Shown: positions 24,785 through 35,427, counted from the first letter of the stretch. The stretch is 64,000 bases of DNA from Dickeya dianthicola NCPPB 453 (GCF_000365305.1 NZ_CM001841.1:2823120-2887119); one strand, 5' to 3'. The notes: a model not told the origin generated them from the letters alone. Translations and numbers: made by a program.

Positions 24785-26154
24785 TGACTGTGCGTCTTTC
24801 CCGTTGGCTCTCTTCTATTGATGCGTTTGAAAAACGTATCGCCAATACGCCTGTGATACGCCGTTACGGACGGCTGACGCGTGCGACGGGATTGGTGCTT
24901 GAGGCGACCGGCCTGCATATGCCGCTGGGCTCAACCTGCCTGATTGAACGCCAGACCGGCAATCAGGTTGACGAAGTAGAAAGCGAAGTCGTCGGTTTTA
25001 ACGGCCAGAAACTGTTCCTTATGCCGCTTGAAGAAGTCGAAGGAATCACCCCGGGAGCGCGGGTCTATGAACGCGTCGGTCTTTCCGGCAGCAGCCAGGG
25101 CAAGCAGTTACCGCTGGGGCCGGCATTGCTGGGCCGCGTACTGGATGGCGGCGCCAGACCGTTAGATGGTTTGCCTGCGCCGGATACCGGCTACACCGCG
25201 CCACTGATCACCGCGCCGTTCAACCCGCTCCAACGTACGCCGATTGAACACGTTCTGGATGTCGGCGTGCGTGCCATCAACGCATTGCTGACGGTGGGCC
25301 GAGGTCAGCGTATGGGGCTTTTCGCCGGTTCTGGTGTTGGTAAAAGTGTGCTGCTCGGAATGATGGCGCGCTATACTCAAGCCGATGTAATCGTAGTTGG
25401 CTTGATCGGGGAACGTGGGCGAGAAGTCAAAGACTTCATTGAAAACATTCTCGGCACAGAAGGGCTTGCCCGCTCGGTGGTGATCGCCGCCCCGGCAGAT
25501 GTCTCTCCCCTGCTGCGTATGCAGGGCGCGGCTTATGCTACGCGTATCGCAGAAGATTTCCGCGACCGTGGTCATCATGTATTGTTGATTATGGATTCGT
25601 TGACACGTTATGCGATGGCTCAACGTGAAATTGCGCTGGCGATTGGCGAACCGCCGGCAACCAAAGGCTATCCGCCTTCGGTTTTTGCCAAATTGCCCGC
25701 TCTGGTAGAGCGTGCCGGCAACGGTATTTCCGGTGGCGGCTCAATCACAGCGTTTTATACGGTGTTGACCGAAGGCGATGACCAGCAGGACCCGATTGCC
25801 GACTCGGCTCGCGCCATTCTGGACGGCCATATTGTGCTGTCCCGCCAGTTGGCAGAGTCCGGGCACTATCCGGCCATTGATATTGAAGCGTCTATCAGCC
25901 GTGCGATGACATCATTGATAGATGAAAACCATTATTCTGCGGTAAGGCAATTCAAGCAGTCGCTATCCAGCTATCAGCGCAACCGCGATCTGATTAATGT
26001 CGGCGCTTACGCCGCCGGTAGCGATCCGTTGCTTGATCGGGCAATACAACTTTATCCGCAGATGCAACATTTTTTGCAGCAGGGAATGTTTGAACGAAGC
26101 TCATTTGAGGAAGCCTGTCAGGCACTGGATAACATTTTCCCGTATAATCGATAG
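24784..26154 (+). CDS. fliI: Flagellum-specific ATPase FliI
   Basis: 456-aa F1-beta-like ATPase (E. coli 457) that powers unloading of export substrates. The Walker A motif is [15 protein letters not shown] and the family loop is [16 protein letters not shown]. Walker B is [20 protein letters not shown], followed by [12 protein letters not shown]. The ATG at 24784 gives the expected length, has GGGAGAA upstream and overlaps the fliH stop; a longer frame from 24754 lacks support. Confidence 0.97.
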   Translation: MTVRLSRWLSSIDAFEKRIANTPVIRRYGRLTRATGLVLEATGLHMPLGSTCLIERQTGNQVDEVESEVVGFNGQKLFLMPLEEVEGITPGARVYERVGLSGSSQGKQLPLGPALLGRVLDGGARPLDGLPAPDTGYTAPLITAPFNPLQRTPIEHVLDVGVRAINALLTVGRGQRMGLFAGSGVGKSVLLGMMARYTQADVIVVGLIGERGREVKDFIENILGTEGLARSVVIAAPADVSPLLRMQGAAYATRIAEDFRDRGHHVLLIMDSLTRYAMAQREIALAIGEPPATKGYPPSVFAKLPALVERAGNGISGGGSITAFYTVLTEGDDQQDPIADSARAILDGHIVLSRQLAESGHYPAIDIEASISRAMTSLIDENHYSAVRQFKQSLSSYQRNRDLINVGAYAAGSDPLLDRAIQLYPQMQHFLQQGMFERSSFEEACQALDNIFPYNR

Positions 26155-26162
26155 GAGGGTGA

Positions 26163-26603
26163 ATGAGAACTCAGTCTACCTTCGTCATGTTGCGTGATTT
26201 GGCCCAAAAAGAGGTCGATACTGCGACAACGCATCTGGGTCAGGTACAAAAAGCCTATTTGCAGGCTGAACAGCAACTTAATGCGTTGTTAGGTTACCAT
26301 AATGATTATCGCCAGCGGCTCAATGACTCAATGACCGAAGGTATGGCAAATACCTCCTGGCAAAATTATCAGCAATTTATTTTGACTCTGGAAAAAGCGA
26401 TTGAGCAGCACCAGCATCAGTTATTAAATTGGTCTTCTCGTTTGAATCAGGCGATGAAAGCCTGGCAGGAAAAGCAGCAGCGACTGAATGCATTTAGTAC
26501 ATTGCAACAGCGTGAACAGACTAAAATGCTGGCGCATGAAAATCGCCTGGAACAAAAGCGGATGGATGAATTCGCCCAACGCGCATCAATGAGGAAAACA
26601 TAA
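26163..26603 (+). CDS. fliJ: Flagellar export protein FliJ
   Basis: 146-aa coiled-coil stalk protein (E. coli 147) of the export ATPase, analogous to the gamma subunit of F1. It is almost wholly helical, with heptad patterning from about residue 8 to 140, and keeps LRDLAQKEVDTATTHLGQVQ and the basic end FAQRASMRKT. AGGAGG lies just before the start. Confidence 0.93.
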   Translation: MRTQSTFVMLRDLAQKEVDTATTHLGQVQKAYLQAEQQLNALLGYHNDYRQRLNDSMTEGMANTSWQNYQQFILTLEKAIEQHQHQLLNWSSRLNQAMKAWQEKQQRLNAFSTLQQREQTKMLAHENRLEQKRMDEFAQRASMRKT

Positions 26604-26605
26604 TT

Positions 26606-27937
26606 ATGAACTCGCCAGCAATGACGATCACCACGACGACTGATGCAAGCACAACTGCGCCTCAGGGGAATTCCTTACTTGCGCTGTTGGGCAAAGACCA
26701 GCTACCGGAAAATTTTGTTCAGTTGCTCTCGCAAAAGCTGTCAACGGCGCAGTCCGCCAAAAAGACTATTATCAGCGATCAGGAAAGCGCCGAGCTCAAA
26801 GACGCGCTGGCAAAAAGCGGTATTGCAGCAAGCAGTGACGAATTGAATGCCATTCTGGGCGCCCTGACCAAAGGGACGTTGACGCTGGCTGACTTGCAAT
26901 CAGGCAATTCCCTTGAATCGCTGCTGGCTAAGGCTCAGAAGAAGGTCAGTGCAAAGGACGAGAAAACGACTGATACCGATGCGCTGGCTATGCAGGCACT
27001 GTTTGCCATGATTCCGGTACAAACTACAGCTCAAACAAAAGCGGTAACTGAAGGCACGGCGTCCAACTCGTCTTTATCCGATGCCTTGGGCGAGTTGAAA
27101 AACGGCAAGACCAGCAACAGCGTTTTGGGCTCGTTGCTGGGTTCAGCAAAAACCGGCGACTCATCGTCGCAGGGCAATTTTACGCTGAATGCATCAGCCA
27201 CGACGGATAGTACGGCCGCCTCGCCCTTGACTACTACTGCTGCGGGCACATCGGCTGTAGCTGATAAAAATGCCGGATTGCAGGTAGCTGACCAAACCAA
27301 AGATAGCTCTCTGCTGACATCCCGCAAGGAAGACAGCGCCAGTAATCCGATAGCGGCATCCGCGCCGGCTGATGCCAGTTCCAATTCGGCATTGCAGACG
27401 TTGTCGTCTCTGTTCGCCAGCAATGCCACACCAGCGCAACCTGCCGCCCAACACGTAACCAGCCAGATCAATGCGCCGCTGGGTACTCAGCAATGGAATG
27501 ATGCGCTGGGTCAACAGGTCGTGATGTTTACCCGTAATGGGCAGCAGACCGCAGAACTGAAACTTCACCCGGAAGAATTAGGTTCACTGCATATCATGTT
27601 GAAAATCGAAGACAATCAGGCGCAGATTCATCTGGTTTCGGGCAACAGCCAGGTACGTTCCGCATTGGAGTCCGCACTCCCCCACCTGCGCAGCGCGATG
27701 GCCGAGAGCGGTATCAACCTGGGACAAAGCAGCGTAGGATCGGATGCCGGCAGTTGGCAGCAGTCACAGCAGCAAGTGGCAAGCAACGCCAATGGTAACG
27801 GCGGCGGCAACACCTCGTCTTATCAGCAGCAGTTTGGCCAATCCGAGCATACCGCCGCCGATGTTGAACCGCTGGCGGTACCGTCACAGCTACAGTCAAT
27901 GGCAACGGGCATTAATGGCGTCGATATCTTTGCCTAA
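26606..27937 (+). CDS. fliK: Flagellar hook-length control protein FliK
   Basis: 443-aa molecular ruler (E. coli 375) that stops hook growth and switches export specificity through FlhB. The N-terminal two thirds is Ser/Thr/Ala-rich and poorly conserved. The C-terminal switch domain is clear: QQVVMFTRNGQQTAELKLHP, EELGSLHIMLKIEDNQAQIH and LRSAMAESGINLGQSSV. The greater length suggests a longer hook ruler or simply a longer linker. Last gene of the fliFGHIJK run; a 133-bp gap precedes fliL. Confidence 0.93.
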   Translation: MNSPAMTITTTTDASTTAPQGNSLLALLGKDQLPENFVQLLSQKLSTAQSAKKTIISDQESAELKDALAKSGIAASSDELNAILGALTKGTLTLADLQSGNSLESLLAKAQKKVSAKDEKTTDTDALAMQALFAMIPVQTTAQTKAVTEGTASNSSLSDALGELKNGKTSNSVLGSLLGSAKTGDSSSQGNFTLNASATTDSTAASPLTTTAAGTSAVADKNAGLQVADQTKDSSLLTSRKEDSASNPIAASAPADASSNSALQTLSSLFASNATPAQPAAQHVTSQINAPLGTQQWNDALGQQVVMFTRNGQQTAELKLHPEELGSLHIMLKIEDNQAQIHLVSGNSQVRSALESALPHLRSAMAESGINLGQSSVGSDAGSWQQSQQQVASNANGNGGGNTSSYQQQFGQSEHTAADVEPLAVPSQLQSMATGINGVDIFA

Positions 27938-28070
27938 TGAAGAAGTTAACGCTTTTTTTATTGTTTATTCATTGTATTGAAGCGGTGAATAGGCGGGATA
28001 ATCGTGATATCACGCATTTATTTAATAGCTGACTTTGCTATTAAATACTGATAAATAACAGGATATATCA
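27938..28070 (+). promoter_or_regulatory. fliL upstream region with 12-bp palindrome
   Basis: A 133-bp gap separates fliK from fliL. It contains the perfect palindrome CGTGATATCACG (28003-28014) and, just before it, AAGCGGTGAATAGGCG, which loosely resembles an FlhDC half-site. A separate class II promoter for fliLMNOPQR is expected from E. coli. Confidence 0.3.
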
Positions 28071-28559
28071 TTGGCTACGTCTAATAAGAAAGCCCAGTCA
28101 GGCGGTAATAAGAGGTCCCTCTGGCTGATACTCTTGATTGTTATCGCTCTGGCAGCCACTGCTGCAGCGGGTGCTGGCTGGTGGTTATTAAGTCATAAAA
28201 AAGCCGAAACGGCAGCCAGCGAACCGCCTCCACCGCCAGCGCCGGTATTCATGCCTTTGGATACATTCACCGTTAACCTGTTATCTCCGGATAACAACCC
28301 GGATCGGGTTCTGTATGTGGGGATCACCCTGCGAGTGCCGGATGAATCAACCCGTGCGCGCCTGACCAATTATCTGCCGGAAATTCGCAGTCGTTTGATT
28401 ATGTTGTTTTCTCGTCAGAGCTCATCTGTTCTGGCAACGGAACAAGGCAAGCAAAAACTGGTTGAAGATATCAAGCAGGTATTAAGCCCACCGCTGGTTC
28501 CTGGACAACCTAACCAGGTAGTCAGCGATGTCCTGTTCACTGCTTTTATTTTGCGGTAA
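28071..28559 (+). CDS. fliL: Flagellar basal body-associated protein FliL
   Basis: 162-aa single-pass inner-membrane protein that stabilises stator-rotor interaction. A basic N-terminus ([12 protein letters not shown]) precedes one membrane helix ([20 protein letters not shown]) and a Pro-rich linker. The periplasmic domain shows [20 protein letters not shown] and ends VLFTAFILR. The start is TTG at 28071 with AGGA upstream. The next in-frame Met lies beyond the membrane helix, so TTG is well supported. Confidence 0.93.
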   Translation: MATSNKKAQSGGNKRSLWLILLIVIALAATAAAGAGWWLLSHKKAETAASEPPPPPAPVFMPLDTFTVNLLSPDNNPDRVLYVGITLRVPDESTRARLTNYLPEIRSRLIMLFSRQSSSVLATEQGKQKLVEDIKQVLSPPLVPGQPNQVVSDVLFTAFILR

Positions 28560-28564
28560 TCACT

Positions 28565-29581
28565 ATGGGTGACAGCATTCTTTCACAGGCAGAGATTGAC
28601 GCTCTGCTAAACGGTGACAGTGGCGATAGTAGCGCTGATGCCAGCAACGCTGCTTCGCAGAAAGACGGGGATGTCAAACCCTATGATCCCAATACACAAC
28701 GGCGCGTCATTCGTGAACGTCTGCAGGCGCTGGAGATCATCAACGAACGTTTTGCACGTCAGTTCCGTATGGGGTTGTTCAACCTGCTTCGTCGTAGCCC
28801 GGATATTACCGTCGGTGCTATCAAGATTCAGCCGTATCATGAGTTTGCGCGTAACCTACCGGTTCCGACCAACCTCAACCTGATACATCTGAAACCACTA
28901 CGCGGCACGGCTCTGTTTGTGTTCTCACCCAGCCTGGTCTTTATTGCCGTGGACAACCTGTTCGGCGGCGACGGTCGTTTCCCCACCAAAGTCGAAGGTC
29001 GTGAATTTACGCATACCGAGCAGCGCGTTGTGCGCCGGATGCTTAAACTGGCGCTTGAATCCTACAGTGACGCCTGGAATGCGATCTACAAGTTAGATGT
29101 GGAATACGTGCGTTCGGAGATGCAGGTAAAATTCACCAACATCACCACATCGCCGAACGATATCGTGGTGACGACCCCTTTCCATCTGGAAATCGGGACA
29201 CTGACCGGTGAGTTCAGTATCTGTATTCCGTTCTCCATGATAGAACCTTTACGCGAATTGCTGGCCAACCCGCCGCTGGAGAACTCACAGCAGGAAGACC
29301 AGCATTGGCGTGAAACACTGGCAAAACAGGTACAGCACTCGGAGCTGGAGCTGGTTGCCAACTTTGTTGATATCCCGGTTCGACTGTCAAAGGTTTTGAA
29401 ACTCAAACCCGGAGATATTTTGCCGATTGATAAACCTGAACGCCTGGTGGCTCATGTTGATGGTGTGCCGGTATTGACCTGTCAATACGGTACGTTAGAT
29501 GGCCAATATGCCTTGCGTGTTGAACACTTGATTAACCCCATTTTAAATTCTCTGAATGACGAGGAACCGCTCAATGAGTGA
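28565..29581 (+). CDS. fliM: Flagellar motor switch protein FliM
   Basis: 338-aa C-ring protein. The N-terminal CheY-P-binding peptide LSQAEIDALLNG is intact. The middle domain has the family NLIHLKPLRGTALFVFSPSL and DNLFGGDGRF signatures, and a C-terminal SpoA-type domain binds FliN. It binds phospho-CheY to reverse rotation. It starts 5 bases after the fliL stop and overlaps fliN by 8 bases. Confidence 0.97.
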   Translation: MGDSILSQAEIDALLNGDSGDSSADASNAASQKDGDVKPYDPNTQRRVIRERLQALEIINERFARQFRMGLFNLLRRSPDITVGAIKIQPYHEFARNLPVPTNLNLIHLKPLRGTALFVFSPSLVFIAVDNLFGGDGRFPTKVEGREFTHTEQRVVRRMLKLALESYSDAWNAIYKLDVEYVRSEMQVKFTNITTSPNDIVVTTPFHLEIGTLTGEFSICIPFSMIEPLRELLANPPLENSQQEDQHWRETLAKQVQHSELELVANFVDIPVRLSKVLKLKPGDILPIDKPERLVAHVDGVPVLTCQYGTLDGQYALRVEHLINPILNSLNDEEPLNE

Positions 29582-29990
29582 CATCAAGAAACCGTCCGAA
29601 GAAACGGATTCCGTGGACGATCTGTGGGCTGATGCATTTAACGAGCAGCAGTCGACAGAAAAAAGCGCGCCGGGTAGCACCGATGATATCTTCAAGAACT
29701 TTGATGTGCAGGATACGCAGGGTTCAATGCAAGATATTGATTTAATTTTGGATATTCCAGTCAAGCTGACGGTAGAACTCGGTCGTACCAAAATGACTAT
29801 CAAAGAGTTGCTGCGTTTGTCACAGGGCTCCGTGGTCGCGTTGGATGGCCTGGCCGGTGAGCCGCTGGATATCATGATTAACGGATATCTGATTGCTCAG
29901 GGTGAAGTGGTGGTCGTCTCCGACAAGTATGGCGTGCGTATTACCGATATTATTACGCCGTCAGAACGTATGCGCAGGCTAGGCCGTTAA
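29574..29990 (+). CDS. fliN: Flagellar motor switch protein FliN
   Basis: 138-aa C-ring base protein (E. coli 137). An acidic N-terminal tail (EETDSVDDLWADAFNEQQ) precedes a SpoA domain with DLILDIPVKLTVELGRTKMT and VSDKYGVRITDIITPSERM. The ATG at 29574 has GAGGA 8 bases upstream and gives the expected N-terminus; a longer frame from 29556 is not supported. Confidence 0.97.
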   Translation: MSDIKKPSEETDSVDDLWADAFNEQQSTEKSAPGSTDDIFKNFDVQDTQGSMQDIDLILDIPVKLTVELGRTKMTIKELLRLSQGSVVALDGLAGEPLDIMINGYLIAQGEVVVVSDKYGVRITDIITPSERMRRLGR

Positions 29991-30406
29991 TGACGGGCAC
30001 GGCACAACAGACTGTCTCTACGATTCAGCAGCCGCCCGCGGCTGCTGAATCCGTTATTTCCGGCGGCGCGCTGTTGTCGCAAATCGGCACCGCCTTATGC
30101 GGTGTGCTATTATTGATCTTGCTGGTCGCCTGGCTGCTACGAAAATTAGGCATCGCGCCACAGGTCAAAAACAGTAATGTCATGAAAGTGGTATCGTCTT
30201 GCGCGGTCGGACAGCGCGAGCGTATCGTGATTGTTGAAATTGATGATACCTGGCTTGTATTAGGGGTAACCGCCCAGCAGATCACCCACTTGCATACCCT
30301 GCCCGCGCGCCCCGTTGGCAACGCAGTATCGGCAGAAAAAATTGCGCCAGCCGATTTTCTTCAGTTTCTCAAGAAAGCGACCACACGTCCGGAAAAAACA
30401 GAATGA
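29990..30406 (+). CDS. fliO: Flagellar export protein FliO
   Basis: 138-aa membrane protein needed for assembly of the FliP ring. One membrane helix ([20 protein letters not shown]) is followed by a cytoplasmic domain with the conserved [18 protein letters not shown] and [15 protein letters not shown]. The start overlaps the fliN stop (TAATG). Confidence 0.94.
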   Translation: MTGTAQQTVSTIQQPPAAAESVISGGALLSQIGTALCGVLLLILLVAWLLRKLGIAPQVKNSNVMKVVSSCAVGQRERIVIVEIDDTWLVLGVTAQQITHLHTLPARPVGNAVSAEKIAPADFLQFLKKATTRPEKTE

Positions 30407-31179
30407 GTACCACCCTGCGTCCGACTTCTTTCTCTGCATGGCTGCGTCTGCTACGTTGTCCCACAGTTGCTATTCTGTTCTTGATCGCCCCCCACGCACT
30501 GGCGCAACTGCCCGGAATTATCAGCCAACCTCTGGCTAACGGCGGACAAAGCTGGTCATTGCCGATCCAGACGCTGGTTTTCATCACTTCACTGAGCTTT
30601 ATTCCGGCTGTATTGCTGATGATGACCTGTTTTACCCGTATCATCATCGTCCTGGGTCTGCTGCGCAACGCATTAGGAACGCCAACCGCCCCCCCCAACC
30701 AGGTGCTGCTGGGACTTAGCCTGTTTCTGACCTTTTTTGTGATGTCTCCGGTACTGAACCGTATCTATGACGAGGCCTACCGCCCATTCAGTGAAGATAA
30801 AATCAGTATGGAAGTGGCTATCGAGAAAGGCTCGCAGCCGCTGCGCGAATTCATGCTCCGGCAAACCCGGGAAGCGGACCTAGCCTTATTTACCCGTCTG
30901 GCGCAGATTCCTTCACTGCAAGGCCCGGAAGCAGTTCCGATACGAGTACTGGTACCTGCTTATGTCACCAGTGAACTGAAAACCGCCTTTCAGATCGGTT
31001 TTACGATTTTCATTCCTTTCCTGCTGATCGACTTGGTTGTAGCCAGCGTACTGATGGCACTGGGTATGATGATGGTTCCCCCAGCTACGATTTCGCTACC
31101 GTTCAAGCTGATGCTTTTCGTGCTGGTCGACGGATGGCAATTGTTGCTGGGGTCGCTGGCCCAGAGTTTCTATACTTAG
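30403..31179 (+). CDS. fliP: Flagellar export gate protein FliP
   Basis: 258-aa polytopic protein, five copies of which form the export pore with FliQ and FliR. A cleavable signal peptide ends at about ALAQLPGI. Conserved features are [38 protein letters not shown], and [20 protein letters not shown] with [21 protein letters not shown] sequence near the end. It overlaps fliO by 4 bases. Confidence 0.97.
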   Translation: MSTTLRPTSFSAWLRLLRCPTVAILFLIAPHALAQLPGIISQPLANGGQSWSLPIQTLVFITSLSFIPAVLLMMTCFTRIIIVLGLLRNALGTPTAPPNQVLLGLSLFLTFFVMSPVLNRIYDEAYRPFSEDKISMEVAIEKGSQPLREFMLRQTREADLALFTRLAQIPSLQGPEAVPIRVLVPAYVTSELKTAFQIGFTIFIPFLLIDLVVASVLMALGMMMVPPATISLPFKLMLFVLVDGWQLLLGSLAQSFYT

Positions 31180-31219
31180 TTGGTGTGGATGCGGTTCACC
31201 ATATCAGAGGAATGCCTGT

Positions 31220-31489
31220 ATGACTCCTGAATCCGTCATGGCTTTAGGCTATGAAGCAATGAAAATAGCGCTGATGTTGGCAGGCCCTCCTCTTGTCGCT
31301 GCGCTGGTCAGTGGTTTGATTATCAGCCTGCTTCAGGCCGCCACACAAATCAACGAAATGACCTTGTCATTCATTCCTAAAGTTCTGACGGTATTTTTCA
31401 CGCTGGTGGTTGCCGGCCCCTGGATGCTCAGTATCATTCTTGATTATATGCGTACGATGTTCAGCCAGTTCCCCAACATGATTGGATAG
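31220..31489 (+). CDS. fliQ: Flagellar export gate protein FliQ
   Basis: 89-aa protein with two membrane helices ([20 protein letters not shown] and [20 protein letters not shown]) joined by the conserved [16 protein letters not shown]. Length equals that of E. coli. It forms part of the FliPQR gate. Confidence 0.97.
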   Translation: MTPESVMALGYEAMKIALMLAGPPLVAALVSGLIISLLQAATQINEMTLSFIPKVLTVFFTLVVAGPWMLSIILDYMRTMFSQFPNMIG

Positions 31490-31491
31490 AT

Positions 31492-32274
31492 ATGGTCACC
31501 CTCAGTAGCATCGACATGATCAGTTGGTTCAACCAGTTTTTCTGGCCACTGGTCAGGATCCTCGCGCTTATTAGTACCGCGCCGATCTTTAACGAACGTG
31601 CTATCACTCGTCGGGTAAAGCTCGGACTGGGAGTGCTGATCGCTATTGTCGTGACGCCGAGTATCCCCCACACCTCGATTCCCGTGTTTTCCGCAACCGG
31701 TGTCTGGATGCTGTTTCAACAGGTGTTGATAGGTGTAATGCTGGGCTTCGCTATGCAACTGGCATTTGTGGCTATCCGTCTGGCTGGTGAGATTATCGGC
31801 CTGCAGATGGGGCTTTCGTTTGCTACTTTCTTTGATCCCAGTGGCGGCCCCAATATGCCAGTGATCGCCCGGTTCATGAACTTGCTGGCGTTGCTGCTTT
31901 TTCTGAGTATGAATGGACATCTATGGCTGATATCACTGCTGGTTGACAGTTTTCACACCATCCCCATCAGTGCCGAGCCTATCAGTGGTAACGTATTTAT
32001 GACTCTGGCTGAGGCTGGCGGAAGGATATTTTCTAACGGGCTGATGCTTGCCCTGCCACTCATCACACTACTGCTGACCATCAACATGGCGCTTGGCTTA
32101 TTAAGCCGGCTCGCGCCACAGCTAACCATCTTTGCTATCGGTTTTCCCATCACCCTCTTCGCAGGGATCACTACAGTGGGTTTTCTAGTCTTCCTTCTCT
32201 CACCTTATGCAGAAAAGCTATTCGGTGAAACCTACGATTTGCTGGCTGACTTACTGAACCGCTTTGCCGGGTAA
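31492..32274 (+). CDS. fliR: Flagellar export gate protein FliR
   Basis: 260-aa polytopic component of the export gate, last gene of the fliL-R run. Conserved segments include [40 protein letters not shown] and [19 protein letters not shown]. It starts 2 bases after the fliQ stop and converges on flgL. In E. coli fliR is followed by rcsA/dsrB; here the flg operon follows. Confidence 0.96.
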   Translation: MVTLSSIDMISWFNQFFWPLVRILALISTAPIFNERAITRRVKLGLGVLIAIVVTPSIPHTSIPVFSATGVWMLFQQVLIGVMLGFAMQLAFVAIRLAGEIIGLQMGLSFATFFDPSGGPNMPVIARFMNLLALLLFLSMNGHLWLISLLVDSFHTIPISAEPISGNVFMTLAEAGGRIFSNGLMLALPLITLLLTINMALGLLSRLAPQLTIFAIGFPITLFAGITTVGFLVFLLSPYAEKLFGETYDLLADLLNRFAG

Positions 32275-32368
32275 TCCACCTATTCGTTCGGTCTTTTCCT
32301 CTGCCTTACCTGCAGCGCATCCCAAATCACCTGATTTGTTTGCATCACGAAATACACGGCAAAAAAAA

Positions 32369-32396
32369 GCATGTCATCTTATGAAGGATGACATGC
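32369..32396 (-). terminator. Terminator of flgKL, between convergent fliR and flgL
   Basis: GCATGTCATC, an eight-base loop, and GATGACATGC form a 10-bp stem, followed on the leftward strand by a run of eight U. It is a classic intrinsic terminator for flgL and may also stop fliR transcripts. Confidence 0.85.
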
Positions 32397-32449
32397 CAAA
32401 AAGAATACGCCCGGTTTAAGCGTATCCAAATGCTGGTCGCTATTCCGTT

Positions 32450-33379
32450 TTATTTATTAAGCTGGAACAGCGAAAGACCCTGCATATCGCTAAATGCCTT
32501 GTATGACGCCTGCAGAGACTGTTGTTGCATCATGTACGTGGAGATAGTCGCAACCATATCGATATCAATCAAGTCGCTCAATGTCTGTTTGTTAGCCGTA
32601 GTGCGATCAGTACCAATGCTATCCAACGTGTCGATTTCTTGCAGTTGAACACCCAGCGTTGCCTGCGCAGAAGACACATTAGTCAGCGCGTTCTTAAGGC
32701 CCTGGCTGGCTGTATTGAGCAATGCAGCATTGGCACTCTTAACAGCGTCGGTAGCGCCTTCCAGCGGGGTTTCCAGGGCGCTAATCGCGCTATCCAGAGC
32801 ACCGAAGATATCTGCGGTGCCGCCCGCATTGTTAAATACGTCGGAACCGATATGCCCGACGGTCATGACACGGTCAGCATCCACCTGCTGGGAAATGGCC
32901 TGAGTACCGCCCACATAGCTTACCGTGCCGGACGCATTGGTAGTAAACGGCTGAGAGTCGGTTTTGTAGCCACCGAAAACAAAACTGCCATTGCCATCCG
33001 TGCTGTTTGCCAGATTGAGCAATTGAGATTTCAGTCCACGCAGAGACGTTGCGATAAGTTGGCGATCGTTATCATTCTTTGTACCGTCGGCACTTATCAG
33101 CGTCGTACTGCCTGTGGTCAAGGCAGTCGCTACGTTGGTCAGCACAGACAACTCACTATTCATACCGTTTTCGGCAAAAGTACGCGCCAGCGTATACTGC
33201 TCGTTCTGAGCCTGCGCCTGATTGACCATCACCGCCTTTGACGCCGCGATTGGGTCATCAGAAGGAGTCAGCACACGGGTATTACTGGCGAGCTGCTGAC
33301 CCGTCTTGCTGAAGGCTGATAATCCATCTGTGACGCCTTGCATACTCTGCTGAAAAATAATACTGGTACTCAGTCGCAT
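32450..33379 (-). CDS. flgL: Flagellar hook-associated protein FlgL (HAP3)
   Basis: 309-aa junction protein between hook and filament (E. coli 317). Flagellin-like N-terminus MRLSTSIIFQQSMQGVTDGL with LTPSDDPIAASKAV, and a C-terminal coiled coil with DLIDIDMVATISTYMMQQQ and the end GLSLFQLNK. It lies 32 bases after flgK and is transcribed with it from the sigma-28-type promoter at 35428-35454, in addition to read-through from the flgB operon. Confidence 0.96.
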   Translation of the reverse strand: MRLSTSIIFQQSMQGVTDGLSAFSKTGQQLASNTRVLTPSDDPIAASKAVMVNQAQAQNEQYTLARTFAENGMNSELSVLTNVATALTTGSTTLISADGTKNDNDRQLIATSLRGLKSQLLNLANSTDGNGSFVFGGYKTDSQPFTTNASGTVSYVGGTQAISQQVDADRVMTVGHIGSDVFNNAGGTADIFGALDSAISALETPLEGATDAVKSANAALLNTASQGLKNALTNVSSAQATLGVQLQEIDTLDSIGTDRTTANKQTLSDLIDIDMVATISTYMMQQQSLQASYKAFSDMQGLSLFQLNK

Positions 33380-33411
33380 AACTTATTCCTTACTGTTTTA
33401 CCGTCACAAAT

Positions 33412-35334
33412 TTAGCTGCGGATCGCCAACAGGGCATCAAAGATAGTCGAAGCAGTCTGGATTACCTTGGCATTCGCCATGTAATACTGCTGGAAACGAA
33501 CCAGATCACCATACTCTTCGTCCAGGTTGACGCCGGATACAGACTGTTGCTCAGTAGTCAGCTGCGACACCACATTTTTCTGCGATGTATCGGTAACCTT
33601 GGCGGTACTGGTTTTGTTGCCGATATCCCCGACCAGGCTGGCATAAGCCTGGCTGATGCTGGATTTGTTCTCGACAACCTTAACGGTTTGCAAATTCAAC
33701 AACGCCTTGGCGTTGGTGTTATCACTCACGCCGCCGCCAGCTGACGTCAACGAAGCGCCAGCCGCTGCAATCTTGGACGAATCCGTCACTTTCACCGACA
33801 TATCCACGACAACATCTCGAACACCCTTGACCGTGAACAGGTCTTTGGCTGCCGGCGTCCCTGCGATGTCCAGTTTCATGCCGTCAAAAATCAGGCTGGC
33901 CGGAGTCGATCCGCTGGCGGCGGTATACGTCGCAGAGGAAGACAGATCAGCCCCATCCGACGAGCGAGTGATTGACCAGTCACTCGCTGACGGACCAACG
34001 AATTTGACGCTATAGTCACTCGCCTTAATGTAGTTGGTATCATTACGCGCCAACGATGCTGCAGATGTTGAGCCGGTTGGTGCGGTCTGCGAAATCGATG
34101 ACTGGCCCGGCGATACCTTGAAGTTGAAGGTGTCGCCTGACGCGGCCGAACCGGAGATATCGATAGTGAAACCATCAAAGCTCAAGGCAGAACCTGACAG
34201 GGTTGAGCTTGCCGCCGTACCGTCGGAGCGGGTAACGTTCCAGGACGCTCCGTTGTACTGCAGCGAGTAAGTATCGCTCAGATAGGAAGAGGTCAATTCG
34301 GTAGCAGAAGTATTCTTGGCGCTTTTCAACGTGACCGACGAACCAACACCAAAGAAGTCTTCTCCCTGAGCATTGTTCAAGTCGAACCCGGCCTTGTGCT
34401 GCTGGTTGAAAGCATCGGTAAATGCCAGCGCCATCTGCCCTAACTGGTTCCGGGCGCTATCCAGCGTACTGGATCGGAAGCTGAGCAAACCGCCGAGAGA
34501 ACCACCGGTGATAGTACTTTCTTTCACTTCACTCGCGCCGGCAATCGCGTCGTTGTAAGAAACGGTTGTACGAGCCGGGTCAGTGCTGGATGGCGTAGCA
34601 ATCAGCGTATTGTAGCTTTTGCCCTGAACCAGGTTCAGACCATTCTTCAGTGAGATGTTGTAAACGTCGCCGTCCTGAACCGCCACGTCCACGCCAACCA
34701 GTTTGTTCAAGTCATTAACCAGGTTATCGCGCTGATCCAGCAGATCATTCGGCGACGCGCCATTATTGGCACCTTTCAGACGAACAATCTGATCGTTGAT
34801 ATCAGCAATCTGCTTGGCGTAAGTATTAATTTGCGTAACGGTAATAGAAATCTCGCCGCTGATATTGCTGTCCATATCACGCAGGTACTGATCGGTAATC
34901 TTGAACTGGTTGACCAAAGCGCCAGCCTTTCCCAGCACGGTTTGACGTACTGAAGAATCGCTGGAATTGCTGGTCAGGTTCTGCAGGTTCTTGAAGAAAT
35001 CCTGAATCGTGGTGGACAGACTGGATGAGCTGCTCGACAACAAGTTATCAATCTTGGAGATCTGGTCGTAATACGACGTGGTCGAGCTGCTTGTTGTTTG
35101 TGCTGAACGTAATTGCTTGGCAACGAAATCGTTATAGTCACGATTGATGCTGACAACGGTGACCCCGTTGCCAATGTAACCGGCGGAAATATTGGTACCG
35201 TTGTTCTGTGCCAACAGTGCATTTTGACGGCTATACCCCGTAACGGCCTGATTACTGATGTTGTTACTGACGGTACTCAACGCCGCTTGGGCAGCACTCA
35301 AACCGCTCATTCCGGTGTTAATCAAATTGGACAT
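33412..35334 (-). CDS. flgK: Flagellar hook-associated protein FlgK (HAP1), enlarged
   Basis: 640-aa protein, about 90 residues longer than E. coli FlgK (547). The N-terminal core (NLINTGMSGLSAAQAALSTV, NISNQAVTGYSRQ) and C-terminal core (VSGVNLDEEYGDLVRFQQYY, ASTIFDALLAIRS) are standard. The extra length comes from two adjacent, related modules in the outer domain: about residues 350-415 (SWNVTRSDG, FDGFTIDISGSAASGDTFNFK) and about 438-510 (DWSITRSSDG, FDGMKLDIAGTPAAKDLFTVK). E. coli has only one such module, so this is an internal duplication. Confidence 0.96.
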   Translation of the reverse strand: MSNLINTGMSGLSAAQAALSTVSNNISNQAVTGYSRQNALLAQNNGTNISAGYIGNGVTVVSINRDYNDFVAKQLRSAQTTSSSTTSYYDQISKIDNLLSSSSSSLSTTIQDFFKNLQNLTSNSSDSSVRQTVLGKAGALVNQFKITDQYLRDMDSNISGEISITVTQINTYAKQIADINDQIVRLKGANNGASPNDLLDQRDNLVNDLNKLVGVDVAVQDGDVYNISLKNGLNLVQGKSYNTLIATPSSTDPARTTVSYNDAIAGASEVKESTITGGSLGGLLSFRSSTLDSARNQLGQMALAFTDAFNQQHKAGFDLNNAQGEDFFGVGSSVTLKSAKNTSATELTSSYLSDTYSLQYNGASWNVTRSDGTAASSTLSGSALSFDGFTIDISGSAASGDTFNFKVSPGQSSISQTAPTGSTSAASLARNDTNYIKASDYSVKFVGPSASDWSITRSSDGADLSSSATYTAASGSTPASLIFDGMKLDIAGTPAAKDLFTVKGVRDVVVDMSVKVTDSSKIAAAGASLTSAGGGVSDNTNAKALLNLQTVKVVENKSSISQAYASLVGDIGNKTSTAKVTDTSQKNVVSQLTTEQQSVSGVNLDEEYGDLVRFQQYYMANAKVIQTASTIFDALLAIRS

Positions 35335-35427
35335 GCTGGGTTCCTTTTACTCTTACTCATGCACAGACAGGACAGTACCTATTGCCGGGCACAAAAAGAT
35401 ATCGCCGTTATAAATCAACTTGTATAG

